From: Hymenobacter caeli
Lineage (GTDB): Bacteria; Bacteroidota; Bacteroidia; Cytophagales; Hymenobacteraceae
Assembly: GCF_013294115.1 (NCBI RefSeq)
Contig: NZ_JABSNP010000011.1
Coordinates: forward strand, 1 to 64,000
Length of the DNA stretch: 64,000 bases
Reading direction: 5' to 3'
Shown: positions 19,101-26,670 of the stretch, one piece after another
How positions within the stretch are numbered: the first letter of the stretch is position 1
How the letters are laid out: the number at the start of each line of letters is the position of its first letter
The notes under the pieces: generated by a model
What the model was told of the DNA's origin: nothing
What the model saw: only the letters and a program-made list of their open reading frames with translations
The model's database searches: none
Made by a program: the position numbers and the translations under genes

Positions 19101-19805
19101 CTGGCCCGCGTCGAGCCGGTGGGTGTTGTCAATCAGGTGCACGGTGCCGCCGCTGACGAGCGGCAGGAACACTTCCAAAAACGAGACGTCGAACGTGAGG
19201 TGGCAGAACTGCAGCGTGTTCAGCCCCGGCTGGGCCTGGTTGTGCGCCACCTGCCAGTCCATCAGCTGAACAAGGCCGGTCTGGGTCATGCACACGCCCT
19301 TCGGCTGCCCGGTCGAGCCAGAAGTGTACAGCACGCACACCGTGGCGTTGTACGAGGGCACCGCCTGGCCGGCGAAAGCGTAGTCGGCGTCGGAGGCCAC
19401 GACGGCCAGCCCCAGCCCGGCAAAAAAATCCGTGGCGGCGGCGGGGGCCACGCAGGCCGTCAGCCCCGAGCCGGCCACGATGCGCCGCAGCCGTTCTGCC
19501 GGGTAGGTGGGGTCGAGCGGCAGGTAGGCTTTGCCGGCCTTGAGGATGGCCAGCATCCCGACGACCATTTCCAAGCCGCGGGCCGCGCTTATGCCGACGA
19601 ACTCGGCCGCGGGCGCGTGGTGCAACAAGGCTTGGCCGAGGCGGTCGGCCCGCTCGTTCAACTGCCGATAGGTGAGGGATTCCTCGCCAAAAACCACGGC
19701 CCGACGGTCAGCGTACGTAGCAGCCGCTTGCTCAACCAACCGGTGGACCAGCTTAGGGCCCTGGGCTTCGTTCGCAACGAAACCACCAAGGAAAACAGCG
19801 TCCAT
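13131..19805 (-). CDS. Hybrid NRPS-PKS: A-T-KS-AT-ACP-aminotransferase
   Basis: 2224 residues. Adenylation spans about 20-520 (LYTSGSTGQPKG near 163; pocket read by eye as D-V-L-Y-I-G-V-I-W, with Asp235 kept, so an alpha-amino acid is expected). T domain has FFELGGNSLL near 556. KS spans about 620-1045, with active Cys in HSACSTS near 788 and both His motifs (EAHGTGTPLGDP, NMGHLTAAAG). AT has GHSVGEF near 1241 and HAFH near 1336, a malonyl-CoA signature. ACP has EMGLDSLSLTQL near 1563. The class III PLP aminotransferase spans about 1680-2170 (LCNTGSEAV, FDEVITGFR, Lys in GKVIGGG near 1998). No KR, DH or ER is present. Predicted chemistry: load an amino acid, add one malonate unit, transaminate the beta-ketone to a beta-amine, and pass to the C-A-T-TE protein. 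Confidence 0.93.
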   Translation of the reverse strand: MDAVFLGGFVANEAQGPKLVHRLVEQAAATYADRRAVVFGEESLTYRQLNERADRLGQALLHHAPAAEFVGISAARGLEMVVGMLAILKAGKAYLPLDPTYPAERLRRIVAGSGLTACVAPAAATDFFAGLGLAVVASDADYAFAGQAVPSYNATVCVLYTSGSTGQPKGVCMTQTGLVQLMDWQVAHNQAQPGLNTLQFCHLTFDVSFLEVFLPLVSGGTVHLIDNTHRLDAGQLLAYLRRADIHRAYLPYVALQYLAEAATAENLFPEALREVIIGGEQLKITPQIRGLFAALPACTLMHVYGPAEGSIWVTEHKLPGRPADWPDLPNMGWPVVDAELLILDEDLRLQPAGSGGEVCIAGNAVAAGYLNQPALTAERFLTWPHPQKGPTRIYRTGDMARYLPDGSLEFLGRRDDQVKIRGNRVEIGEIEVALNRIGALRESVVVMRPGPDEQKQVVAYLVSATGQPDDAAIRQELARTLPDYMLPAALVWLDALPRTVSDKVDKKLLPAPALLRPASAGPYRRPAPGLEHSVADLWRGWLQLDRVGADDNFFELGGNSLLAQKTVAALKQLGHALPITKLYQFPTAAGVARYLAPAAGARPAAAPLAAGPAPAAPGHADVAIIGMAGRFPGANTLAELWDVLREGRETTRFFTLEELDPAVPAHVKNDPLYVPARGILDHADRFDAAFFGLNPRLASVMDPQQRIFLEIAWEALEQTGYLPQQRPDATVGVYAGSGNNTYYLRNVLPRADVLAQVGDFQAMAVNEKDFVALRTAYQLNLKGPAVSVHSACSTSLLAVAQAVEAIRQGHCDVALAGGVSVTAPLHSGHLYQEGAMLSRDGHCRPFDADSHGTVFSDGAGVVLLKSLAAAQRDGDLIHAVIKGVGVNNDGGGKGSFTAPSAEGQAGAIGRALADGRIDPATVSYVEAHGTGTPLGDPIEMEGLALAFGEQPAGQFCAVGSIKSNMGHLTAAAGVAGLLKTVLALRHRQLPASLGYATPNPHIDFAHSPFFVNAALADWPAGPGPRRAGVSSFGVGGTNVHVVVEEFIAPTAAPAPGPARPAELLVWSAQSDASREAYGQRLADALGRPDAPALADAAATLATTRPAFGHRRFAVVADAPELVAQLRAGAAPGTAATLAEAPGDVVFLFPGQGAQYLGMGRELYAHEPVYRTAVEECADLLAPHLPVDIREVLYAAADDDPAAESRLRDTRYAQPALFVTEYALARLWLSWGLAPTAFCGHSVGEFVAAQLAGVFSLADALALVANRGRLVAELPRGSMLSVRLAASQLALRLPAGLSLAAVNGPSACVVAGPDEEIAAFAQALDAQDVPNRVLATSHAFHSAMMDPVVDEFEQVVASVTLHRPQKPVVSTVSGTWLTDAQATDPRYWAAHLRQTVRFAAALDTLLAEHGPVLLEVGPGQVLTALAQQQLAGRPGTALASLKKISGTDQPEYRALLAALGQLWLRGTEPNWAAVYAGRGQRLAQLPTYAFDRKPCWLEPAAAAPVLAAPALAAPPTPTAISFLPLPNPMRKSALLTVVNELLENASGVEMSGVTPDMSFLEMGLDSLSLTQLAITLKKQFNLPITFRQLSERYATPNQLTDYLDQALPPEAYRPGTTAPLAAPAPGATPLAAAPLAVPTGNDSALGLIAQQLQLLARQVALLHGPGSEALGAPAAPAPAPVAAGPGPVAPPAAAPLLTPEEVIEIKKPFGASPRIEKQASQLTATQQAFLQQLTARYTEKTKASKAFTQRHRPHMADPRVVSGFRPLTKELVYPLVVERSKGSRLWDLDGNEYIDILNGFGSCLFGHQPDFVAEALHAQIERGFEVGPQHPLAGEVSELLCELTGFERVGLCNTGSEAVLGAMRIARTATGRSLVVAFTGSYHGIIDEALVRGTKALRSFPAAAGILPEAVQNMLILDYGTDESLRILAERAHELAAVLVEPVQSRRPEFQPVAFLQQVRALTAAAGTVLIFDEVITGFRMHLGGAQALFGIRADLATYGKVIGGGLSIGVIAGRRDLMDALDGGAWQYGDASVPEVGVTYFAGTFVRHPLALAAAKASLLHLKAASPALQTGLTAKADRLAGALNASFAQQQLPFFVAQFGSLWKIKFREEVPYAELLFTWLREKGLHIWDGFPCFMTEAHTEAEVTRVIDLMLEGVREMVAAGFFKAGALAPPAAGAAPAAAPGLNQPPVPGARLGRDRNGNPAWFIADPDHAGDYLKIEVQG

Positions 19806-20240
19806 AATATTATATTATTACTGGATAAAATTTGCTTCAAGCGTGACTGTTGGAAGGTGGGATACTCGCTGAATTAAACGCAATACTTCTGCCCGTATAG
19901 GTTGACATTGTATAGATAACGCTATAAATGTAGTACTCGTGGATTAGTTTTTTTTAAACTGAATTTAGCAGTTAAAAAAAATAGACTTTATATAAAAAAT
20001 CCATTAATTTTTTTACGACTAGCCCTGGCTTTTTTAAAGAGTGGGGAGGACGTGCTGGGGTTGCCTTTTGTGGCAAGAAAGAAGCCTTGCGCGGGCCCCC
20101 GGTACACCAGTAGGGTATGGCTGGGCCGTAGGGTCCTAGTAGGAACCGCCAGCTCATCGCCCACCCGTACAAAAGCGAACAGTATGAGGGATAAATATAG
20201 GAAGTAACTATATAAAATAAATAAATTTCTCTGATCCGGT
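19806..20240. other. AT-rich intergenic region upstream of the assembly-line genes
   Basis: 435 bases without a credible gene. It must hold the promoter of the leftward NRPS/PKS operon, but I could not pick out a convincing TAnnTTTG box. An AT-only inverted repeat (arms at 19948-19961 and 19969-19981, 7-base loop) may be a weak terminator for the cyanophycinase gene to the right. Confidence 0.5.
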
Positions 20241-21113
20241 CTATTCAGGATCCCGACTTGGGTAAAACTTTCGTTCGTCGATGTGGTACACGTTGCCTTT
20301 GGCCAGCACGTGCATGGCGAGGTTTTCCACGGAAAGGGCGGTGCCCTTTTTGGCGGCGGCGGCGTTGTTGTGCACAATGTTGTGGCCGTCGAGGATGATG
20401 ACCAGGTTGGAGCCGATGGTTTCGACCACGTTGCCGCTGGTGATGAGCACGCCGGTGTCTTCGCCCAGGCCGATGCCGATGAGCCGGGGGTAGAGGCTCA
20501 CGGCTTCGATGAGGCGGCCGAAGCGGCCGCGCTTCACGAAGTGCGAATCGACGACGGCGGTGGGCAGCAGGCCCAGGCCGGCCCCCATCTTCACGGCCCC
20601 CTTCAGCAGGGCGTCGGGCACCGAGCCCCCCCGAATCATGTGCTGCGACATGGCCATGGCCCCGGCGCTGGTGCCGGCAATGACGAAATGGGTTTCGGCG
20701 CGGTAGCGGCGCAGCATGGCGTCGAGAAAATCGGTTTCGCCGAACATCTCGCGCAGGCGCGTCTGGTTACCGCCCGAAAACATGATTACGTCGGCGGCCA
20801 GCAGGCGGTCGAGGTACTCGGGCTGGCGGGCGTCCTCCGGGGTGCGGATGTCCATCACGCCCACGTTGTGGCAGTTGAGCATGGCGAAGGAAGCCGTGTA
20901 AATCGGTCCTACTTCCTGCGGAATCATGGAGGCGGTGGTGATGACTTCAATGCGCGGGTCGGTTTTGCCCGACTCGGAGACGACGCGCTTGAGGATGCCC
21001 AGCTCGAAAAAATTGAGGTAGTACTTGCGACGGGTACGGGGATTGGGGTAGGTGCCCTTGTCTTCGTTGCCGCCGATGGCGATGAGCTTGCCGAGGGGAG
21101 GAGTGGTTTTCAA
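20241..21113 (-). CDS. Cyanophycinase-like serine peptidase (S51 family)
   Basis: About 290 residues from a TTG at 21111-21113 (reads LKTTPPLGKLIAIGG). The frame stays open upstream to 21251, but that extension is low-complexity. The catalytic Ser is in the elbow GTSAGAMAMS, FSGGNQTRLR precedes it, and DSHFVKRGRFGRL follows; all are typical of cyanophycinase. The family cuts the Asp-Arg polymer cyanophycin into beta-Asp-Arg dipeptides and is related to peptidase E. Some Bacteroidota members have other beta-aspartyl substrates. It is on the same strand as, and upstream of, the NRPS/PKS pair, separated by 435 bases. An isoaspartyl peptidase sits on the far side of those genes. Confidence 0.85.
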   Translation of the reverse strand: MKTTPPLGKLIAIGGNEDKGTYPNPRTRRKYYLNFFELGILKRVVSESGKTDPRIEVITTASMIPQEVGPIYTASFAMLNCHNVGVMDIRTPEDARQPEYLDRLLAADVIMFSGGNQTRLREMFGETDFLDAMLRRYRAETHFVIAGTSAGAMAMSQHMIRGGSVPDALLKGAVKMGAGLGLLPTAVVDSHFVKRGRFGRLIEAVSLYPRLIGIGLGEDTGVLITSGNVVETIGSNLVIILDGHNIVHNNAAAAKKGTALSVENLAMHVLAKGNVYHIDERKFYPSRDPE

Positions 21114-21290
21114 CGGAAATCGATTCAACAGAAAAACATAGTAACCGGTGGCCGGGCCCCGGGTTGGGCCCGCCCCGGCAAAAGTCGGGCCGCCGGGCCC
21201 AATTTTGCGCCGGGCGTGCCTGCGCTCGGCATGAAATTGGGCCCGGCGCAACTGCTGCCTATATATAAGGTATAAGCGCGGGCCCCGGCG

Positions 21291-23093
21291 CTACGCCGCC
21301 CCGGCCAGCAACGGGTCGAGGGTGCCGGTGGCCACGGCGTGGTAGTTGGGGCGGGCGGCGGCGTAAATCCGCCGGGCCCGGGCCGGGCCGCCGGGCGTGG
21401 CCAGCAGCGCCCGGTACAGCGGCGCGATGAATTTGCGCCGGCCGACGCGGTGCAGAAAATCTTCCAGCGCCGCGTCGGCCGCGCCGTAGCCGGCCCGCAG
21501 GGTGTGCGGAAACCAAGCCGCCAAAATTTCGGCGTTGCCCGACGCCGTGAAGTGGAAGGCCGCGTCGAGCGCCGCCAGGCCGGCCGCCGGCAAGCTGGCC
21601 GGCAGGGCGCCGAGGAAGTGCATCCACTCGTGGCCGCTCCACCCGGGGGTGCCGGGGGCCAGGGCGGCGGGGGCGGCCCCGGCGGCGTAGCGGGCGAGGG
21701 CCGCGTCCACGGCGGCGAAGCGGGCCGCGGCCACGGGCCCCGCGGCGGCGGGCAGGCCGGGGCCATCGACCCAGGCGGCCAGCTGCACGTCGGCTTCGAG
21801 GCCGGGCACCGCGTCCAGTAGCTCGGCGCGGAGGTAGGCGAGGAAGGCGTCGGTGCGCATGGCCTGGAAGCTGAACCGGGCGAAGTACGCGGCGATGAAA
21901 GCGTCGAGCCGGGGGCGGCCCACCCGGGCTTCCAAAGCCAGGAGCAGGGCGCACCCTTTCTCGTAGGCAATCTCGGTGAGGCCGTCGTCGGGGTCGCGGC
22001 CGGCCAGGTGCAGGCGCAAATGGGTGTCGGGGCTGGCGGGCCCCAGCTCGGCGATGGTGTGCTGGAGCGCGGCCCGGCCCAGCACGTGCAGCATGTCGGC
22101 GTAGGGCCGGCCGTACAAATGTTCCATGATGCGCCGCTCGAAATACACCGTAAAGCCCTCGTTCAGCCAGAAATCATTCCATGTTCCATTTGTAACCAGG
22201 TTGCCACTCCACGAGTGCGCCAGCTCGTGCGCCACCAAACTCGTCAGGCTGCGGTCGCCGGCCAGAATAGTAGGTGTTACAAATGTTAACCTGGGGTTTT
22301 CCATCCCGCCGAACGGGAAGCTGGGCGGCAGCACCAGTAAATCGTAGCGTTCCCAGCGGTAGGGGCCGTAGAGTTGCTCGGCGGCGGCCACCATTTTCTC
22401 CAGGTCGGCAAACTCGTGGGTGGCGGCGGCCAGCGTGGCCGGCTCGGCGTACACGCCGGTGCGCCCGCTGAGCGGGGCAAAGGCCAGGTCGCCCACGGCC
22501 AGGGCCATGAGGTAGGCCGGAATGGGCTGCGCCATGCGGAAGCGGTACGTGCCGCTCGGGTCGCGGCGCTGGGGGTTCTCGGCGCTCATCAGGGCCAGCA
22601 GGTGGGGCGGCACCCGCACGGTGGCCTCGTAGGTGAAGCGGATGCCGGGCGAGTCCTGGCACGGCAGCCAGGTGCGCGCCAGCACGGCCTGCGACTGCGT
22701 GAAGAGGAACGGCTCGGAGCCGGCCGTCTGCTCCGGGGCCAGCCACTGCAGGGCCGCCGCCCCGGGGCCCGCGCGGTAGCGCACGGCGACGGCCGCCGCC
22801 CCGGGCGGCAGGTCGATGCGCAGGGCCTGGCCCAACACCGGGTCGGCGGGGCCCAGGGTGAAGGGCAGGGCCGGGCCCTCGGGGCCGGGGCCCAGCGTGA
22901 CGGCGTCGACGGCCAAGCCGCGGGTGTCGAGCACCAGCGCGTCGCCCGCGCTTTCGGCGAGGTGCCAGGTGGCGGTGCCGGCCAGCGTGCGGGTGGCAAA
23001 ATCGACGGTGAGGGCCAGGGCCAGGTGGCGCACCCGGGCGGGGGCGTCGCCGGCGTGGCTGTGCGGGTCGGGGGGCAGGGCAGCGGTTGGCAT
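21291..23093 (-). CDS. M1-family metallo-aminopeptidase
   Basis: 600 residues from the ATG at 23093 (MPTAALPPDPHSHAG). It shows the exopeptidase motif GGMENPRL and the zinc site HELAHSWSGN with the second Glu in NEGFTVYFERR, the HExxH-x18-E arrangement of M1 enzymes. Size and the C-terminal helical domain match the leukotriene A4 hydrolase-like subgroup. It removes N-terminal residues from peptides. No signal peptide is evident from this start. The reading frame continues to 23270, but that extension is low-complexity, and a TACTTTTG box at 23173-23180 lies within it, supporting the shorter start. Confidence 0.93.
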   Translation of the reverse strand: MPTAALPPDPHSHAGDAPARVRHLALALTVDFATRTLAGTATWHLAESAGDALVLDTRGLAVDAVTLGPGPEGPALPFTLGPADPVLGQALRIDLPPGAAAVAVRYRAGPGAAALQWLAPEQTAGSEPFLFTQSQAVLARTWLPCQDSPGIRFTYEATVRVPPHLLALMSAENPQRRDPSGTYRFRMAQPIPAYLMALAVGDLAFAPLSGRTGVYAEPATLAAATHEFADLEKMVAAAEQLYGPYRWERYDLLVLPPSFPFGGMENPRLTFVTPTILAGDRSLTSLVAHELAHSWSGNLVTNGTWNDFWLNEGFTVYFERRIMEHLYGRPYADMLHVLGRAALQHTIAELGPASPDTHLRLHLAGRDPDDGLTEIAYEKGCALLLALEARVGRPRLDAFIAAYFARFSFQAMRTDAFLAYLRAELLDAVPGLEADVQLAAWVDGPGLPAAAGPVAAARFAAVDAALARYAAGAAPAALAPGTPGWSGHEWMHFLGALPASLPAAGLAALDAAFHFTASGNAEILAAWFPHTLRAGYGAADAALEDFLHRVGRRKFIAPLYRALLATPGGPARARRIYAAARPNYHAVATGTLDPLLAGAA

Positions 23094-23172
23094 GGCGGGG
23101 CGGTGGAAGGGCGAAAAAATCGGAAAAAGAACGGGCAGGGGAACGGCCGGCAGTGGCCCCGGCCGGGCCGGG

Positions 23173-23180
23173 CAAAAGTA
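23173..23180 (-). promoter_or_regulatory. Bacteroidota -7 promoter box (TACTTTTG)
   Basis: Minus-strand TAnnTTTG match, 79 bases upstream of the M1 aminopeptidase ATG at 23093. Confidence 0.55.
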
Positions 23181-23349
23181 CGGGGCCGGGCAGCCGGGGT
23201 CCGCCGCCAAAAGCAGGCCTGCCCCGAATGGCGTACCTTGCGCGGCCCGCCTTGGTGGCCCGTAGCACAACCCCGGCGCGGGCCGGTCAGTACAAGGGCC
23301 CGATTATTGCACCTCTCCAGGGCTGTTGCCCTCTTCGTATTTTCGCTGC

Positions 23350-25128
23350 ATGCCCCGTTTCCGCTTTTTTCATTCTTTCCTGGTTTGGTTGTTCGGTGGC
23401 CTGCTGGGGGCGGCGCTGCTGAGCGGCTGTGGTTCCAAGTCCGACCGGCGGGGGCAGGGCGCGGGCGCGGGCACTACTGCCGGGGCCGCGGGCCCGCAGC
23501 CGGTGCTCGACAGCGCTTACGTGCAGCGGGCCCTGGAGGCGGTGCCCCAGTTCCAGGGCCAGCTGCCGTGGGCGAAGAAGTTCTACCGCGAGCGGCAATA
23601 CCAGCTGGGGTGGTTTAAGAACAACGCGCTGGTGCCGCAGGCCGCCCAGCTGCTCCAAACCATTGCCAAAGCCCGGGATGAAGGCTTGGATCCTAAGAAG
23701 TACCAGGTTAAGGACTTATCTAAGCTGTTCAATCAATTCAAGGCAGCACCCGACCTGGCCCGGCGCGATGCCCTGGAGCAGGAAATAGACGTGGCCTTGT
23801 CGGGCACCTACTTCGTGTGGGCGTCCGATTTTTACCGGGGCGTGGCCAATCCGCACGATGCCAAGAATGCCGCCTGGCAGGTGAAGCCCAACAAAATCAA
23901 ACTCCACAAAGCTTTGCTCACCTACCTCGGCGACCGCAAAAGCAAGTACGGCTACTACGAGTTTGCCCCCCTGCACCCCGAGTACAATAACCTGAAAAAA
24001 GCCCTGGCGGCCTACCGCACCCGCGAGGCCGCCGGGGGGTGGCCGGCCCTGCCGAAGGCCCTGGTGCTGCGGCCCGGGCAGGCCTCGGCGGCGGTGCCGG
24101 CCCTGCGCCGGCGGCTGCTGGGCCCAGCGGCCGCTGCGGCCACGTCCGCCGCCCTGGGGTACGACCCGGCCCTGGTAGCCGCCGTGAAATCGTTTCAGCG
24201 CGACGCCGGCCTGCGGCCCGACGGCGTGGTGAGCGGGGCCACGCTGCGCGAACTGAACGTGCCCATCGGCCAGCGCATCGACCAGTTGTTGCTCAACATG
24301 GAGCGCTGGCGCTGGCTGCCCAAAAAGTTCGAGCCGGACTACCTGCTGGTGAACATCCCCGAGTACCGGCTGCACGTCATCGAAGGCGGCAAGGAGGCCA
24401 TGACTATGCGCGTCATCGTGGGCAAGGCCCTCACGGCCACCCCAATTTTTAGCGATAAGATGGAGTACGTGGTGCTGGCCCCCTACTGGAACGTGCCGTT
24501 CAGCATCATCGAAAACGAGCTGAAGGACAAGTTTGCCGCCGATCCCACCTACCTCGACCGGCTCGACATGGAGGTGGTGAAGGGCTACGGCCGCAAGGCC
24601 GTCGTCATCGACCCCGCCACCATCGACTGGGCCAACGTGACCCAGGAGAACTTCCGGTACACGCTGCGCCGCCGCCCGGGCCCCAAAAACGACCTGGGCA
24701 ACGCGAAGTTCATCTTCCCCAACTCGAACGATATTTACCTGCACGACACGCCCCACGGCGAGCTGTTTTCGCAGGCGAGCCGCAACTTCAGCCACGGCTG
24801 CGTGCGGGTGGAGGAGCCCATCAGGCTGGCCGCTTACCTGCTGCGCGACAAGCCCGGGTGGGACCAGCAAACCATCCTTGACAGCATCGCTACCCACCGC
24901 GAGCGGTACATCACGCTCACCAAAAAGCTGCCCGTGTACCTGGTGTACCTCACGGCCTGGGCCGACGCCGACGGCCACGCCCACTTCCGCGACGACATCT
25001 ACGGCCACGACAAAACCCTCGCGCGGGAGTTGCTCATCAAGCCCGCCGGGACCGCGCCGGTGCGGGTGGCCGCCCGGCCGCAGCCCGCCCCGTTGGCCCG
25101 CCCCGCCGCCGCTGGCAAAAGTGGCTAG
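23350..25128 (+). CDS. YcbB/LdtD-type L,D-transpeptidase, predicted lipoprotein
   Basis: 592 residues from the ATG at 23350. The N terminus has basic residues, a hydrophobic stretch and a lipobox ending LLSGC, so it is probably a lipid-anchored envelope protein. A peptidoglycan-binding-like region follows (about 230-320, with VKSFQRDAGLRPDGVV). The YkuD catalytic domain spans about 330-540, with the active-site Cys in NFSHGCVRVEE near residue 481. This family makes 3-3 cross-links in peptidoglycan or attaches proteins. The large insert before the catalytic motif is typical of YcbB relatives. The C-terminal tail is Ala/Pro-rich. A TTG 24 bases upstream is in frame but less likely as the start. 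Confidence 0.92.
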   Translation: MPRFRFFHSFLVWLFGGLLGAALLSGCGSKSDRRGQGAGAGTTAGAAGPQPVLDSAYVQRALEAVPQFQGQLPWAKKFYRERQYQLGWFKNNALVPQAAQLLQTIAKARDEGLDPKKYQVKDLSKLFNQFKAAPDLARRDALEQEIDVALSGTYFVWASDFYRGVANPHDAKNAAWQVKPNKIKLHKALLTYLGDRKSKYGYYEFAPLHPEYNNLKKALAAYRTREAAGGWPALPKALVLRPGQASAAVPALRRRLLGPAAAAATSAALGYDPALVAAVKSFQRDAGLRPDGVVSGATLRELNVPIGQRIDQLLLNMERWRWLPKKFEPDYLLVNIPEYRLHVIEGGKEAMTMRVIVGKALTATPIFSDKMEYVVLAPYWNVPFSIIENELKDKFAADPTYLDRLDMEVVKGYGRKAVVIDPATIDWANVTQENFRYTLRRRPGPKNDLGNAKFIFPNSNDIYLHDTPHGELFSQASRNFSHGCVRVEEPIRLAAYLLRDKPGWDQQTILDSIATHRERYITLTKKLPVYLVYLTAWADADGHAHFRDDIYGHDKTLARELLIKPAGTAPVRVAARPQPAPLARPAAAGKSG

Positions 25129-25164
25129 CGGACAAGGAGGCTAACTCTGCCCCGACCATTTCAA

Positions 25165-25197
25165 GAGGCCCGCTTGCTCGGCAAGCTGGGCCTTTTC
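25165..25197 (+). terminator. Rho-independent terminator after the L,D-transpeptidase gene
   Basis: GC-rich stem of about 11 bp with a 3-base loop and one unpaired base, followed by a TTTTCTGTTTT tract on the plus strand, 37 bases past the stop. Confidence 0.8.
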
Positions 25198-25233
25198 TGT
25201 TTTAGGCTGGGGACCGCAAATGGCAAAGCACAA

Positions 25234-25283
25234 GAGTCTCATCTGTTTACACTTGTAATTACAAGTGTAAACAGATGAGACTC
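25234..25283. repeat. 50-bp perfect palindrome without spacer
   Basis: Positions 25234-25258 are the exact reverse complement of 25259-25283, with the axis between 25258 and 25259. There is no spacer and no adjacent T tract on the plus strand, and a separate terminator lies 37 bases to the left. It stands 100 bases before the XRE regulator gene. Confidence 0.95.
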
Positions 25284-25342
25284 AATTAGTATAACTATAG
25301 AATTGTAAACCAGCCGAAGTTGCGAGGAGTATCCCAGGACAT

Positions 25343-25375
25343 TAATTTATTTCCCCCACATTTGTAAATAAATTA
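25343..25375. promoter_or_regulatory. Inverted repeat in the regulator promoter (candidate operator)
   Basis: Perfect 10-bp AT-rich arms (25343-25352 and 25366-25375) flank a 13-base core containing ACATTTGT. The ATG of the XRE-type regulator is at 25383. The symmetry and location fit an autoregulatory operator overlapping the -7 region (inference). Confidence 0.45.
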
Positions 25376-25382
25376 TGTTTTC

Positions 25383-25964
25383 ATGGTTGACCGTATCCGG
25401 GCGCTGCTGCTGGCCCGCCAACTGAGCCCGACGCAGTTCGCAGACGCCATCGGGGTGGCGCGGCCCATCATGAGCCACATCTTGTCGGGGCGCAACAAGC
25501 CCAGCCTGGAAGTGGTGCAGAAAATCCTGGAGGCCTTCCCGGACCTGGCCATGCCGTGGCTGTTGAAAGGTACGGGCCCCATGCTGGCTGTGGCGGAAGT
25601 GCCCGCTGCCGAGGACAAAGCCGTCGCGGTAGCCGCCCCGGGCCCCCGCAAACGCCCGGCCGGCCCCGTTGCCCCGGCCCCCGCCGCGGAAACTCCCGCA
25701 CTTTCCCCGGATTTTGAACCGCTAGCCCCGGGCCCGGTAGCGGAGGCCACTGCCAGCCTAGCCCCTGCCCAGCCCGCCCTGGAAAACCCGCTGCCCCCGC
25801 TGCCCCCCGCGCCGGCTCCGGTGCTGCCCCCGGCAGCCGCGGCGGCTCCCCTGGTAGCCAGCGTACCGCCGGAGTTAGCCTTGTTTGCCGAGCCGGGCAA
25901 GGCCATCCGGCGCATCGTTATCTTTTACCGCGACGGCACTTTTGCCGACTACCAACCAGAATAA
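25383..25964 (+). CDS. XRE-family helix-turn-helix regulator with Pro/Ala-rich linker
   Basis: 193 residues. Residues 1-65 are a lambda-repressor-like HTH (RQLSPTQFADAIGVARPIMSHILSGRNKPS) followed by the conserved PDLAMPWLLKGTGPM. Residues about 70-165 are a Pro/Ala-rich disordered linker. The last 30 residues return to ordered sequence (IRRIVIFYRDGTFADYQPE), a short conserved tail seen with such regulators. Likely a DNA-binding regulator. Two candidate binding sites, an AT-rich inverted repeat and a 50-bp palindrome, lie within 150 bases upstream. No co-transcribed gene follows. Confidence 0.88.
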   Translation: MVDRIRALLLARQLSPTQFADAIGVARPIMSHILSGRNKPSLEVVQKILEAFPDLAMPWLLKGTGPMLAVAEVPAAEDKAVAVAAPGPRKRPAGPVAPAPAAETPALSPDFEPLAPGPVAEATASLAPAQPALENPLPPLPPAPAPVLPPAAAAAPLVASVPPELALFAEPGKAIRRIVIFYRDGTFADYQPE

Positions 25965-26670
25965 GGCGGGCTAGCGGGGCAAGCGCGTTGCCACCGTCCT
26001 GTTCAAGTAAAGCTGACTGCAACGGGCTAGCCGGGTTTGGTACAGATTTGGTACGGGGTAAAATATGTCCAAAATATGCAATTTATTAGCTGTTATAAAC
26101 AGGCTTGGAGGGGTATCGGTAACACCTTAGTATAAAAAGCATGTCTATCTGATAAGCCCGGTATAAACCACAGCAGGCTGCCAGTAGCCTTAGTGTTGAT
26201 GAAATTATAAATTTAAAATTCATAAAATACTGTAAATCAACAAGAATTATCCAGCTAATAAAACTTAAGATTTAGTATTAAAGCGACGAGCTTAGAGCAC
26301 TAATAGCAGGTCTGCGCTTTAACTTTTTGTCAAGGCCGTAAAGCGTAGCTCTGGTGTTTGTGCCAAGAGTGGTGCTAACAGAATTGGCGGAGCGACCGGC
26401 TTTGATAAAGTCAGTTTGCGCGGTGCCCACCCCGCGGACACTACTAAAGAAATGAGTCCAGCAGATACGGGTGGGCAATGGAATAAGTAGGCAGAAAGTT
26501 GAGCTCAGTGGCTAAAAAATGGTACCACCAACTTCTTACGGCCGGGCCGGGCAAGTTGTGCCGTTAATTGCCAAATGTTATCCTGCGGAATCTGCTGGGC
26601 AGAGGCCGAATGGACGCGGCAGGCAGTGGCGCGGGTTGGCGATTTAGCGCCCGGTGGCTACCTTCGCGTT
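25965..26670. other. Long intergenic region with no convincing gene
   Basis: About 700 bases. 25965-26270 is AT-rich with many stops in all frames. A 66-codon minus-strand frame at 26278-26478 is open, but its product has no recognisable motif, so I do not call it. It could be a remnant of a mobile element, but no terminal repeats are visible. The right end holds a TACCTTCG box (26659-26666) before the small lipoprotein gene. Confidence 0.45.

Noticed and set aside
7892..21113. A complete cyanophycin metabolism locus
   Set aside because: Only the two degradative-type enzymes are present; no cyanophycin synthetase is encoded in the window.
25234..25283. Terminator of the L,D-transpeptidase gene
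   Set aside because: A clear terminator already exists at 25165-25197, and the palindrome has no T run on the plus strand.
26278..26478. 66-codon minus-strand frame in an intergenic region
   Set aside because: No recognisable motif, no homologous neighbour context, and the surrounding 300 bases are stop-rich; could be a mobile-element remnant but nothing proves it.
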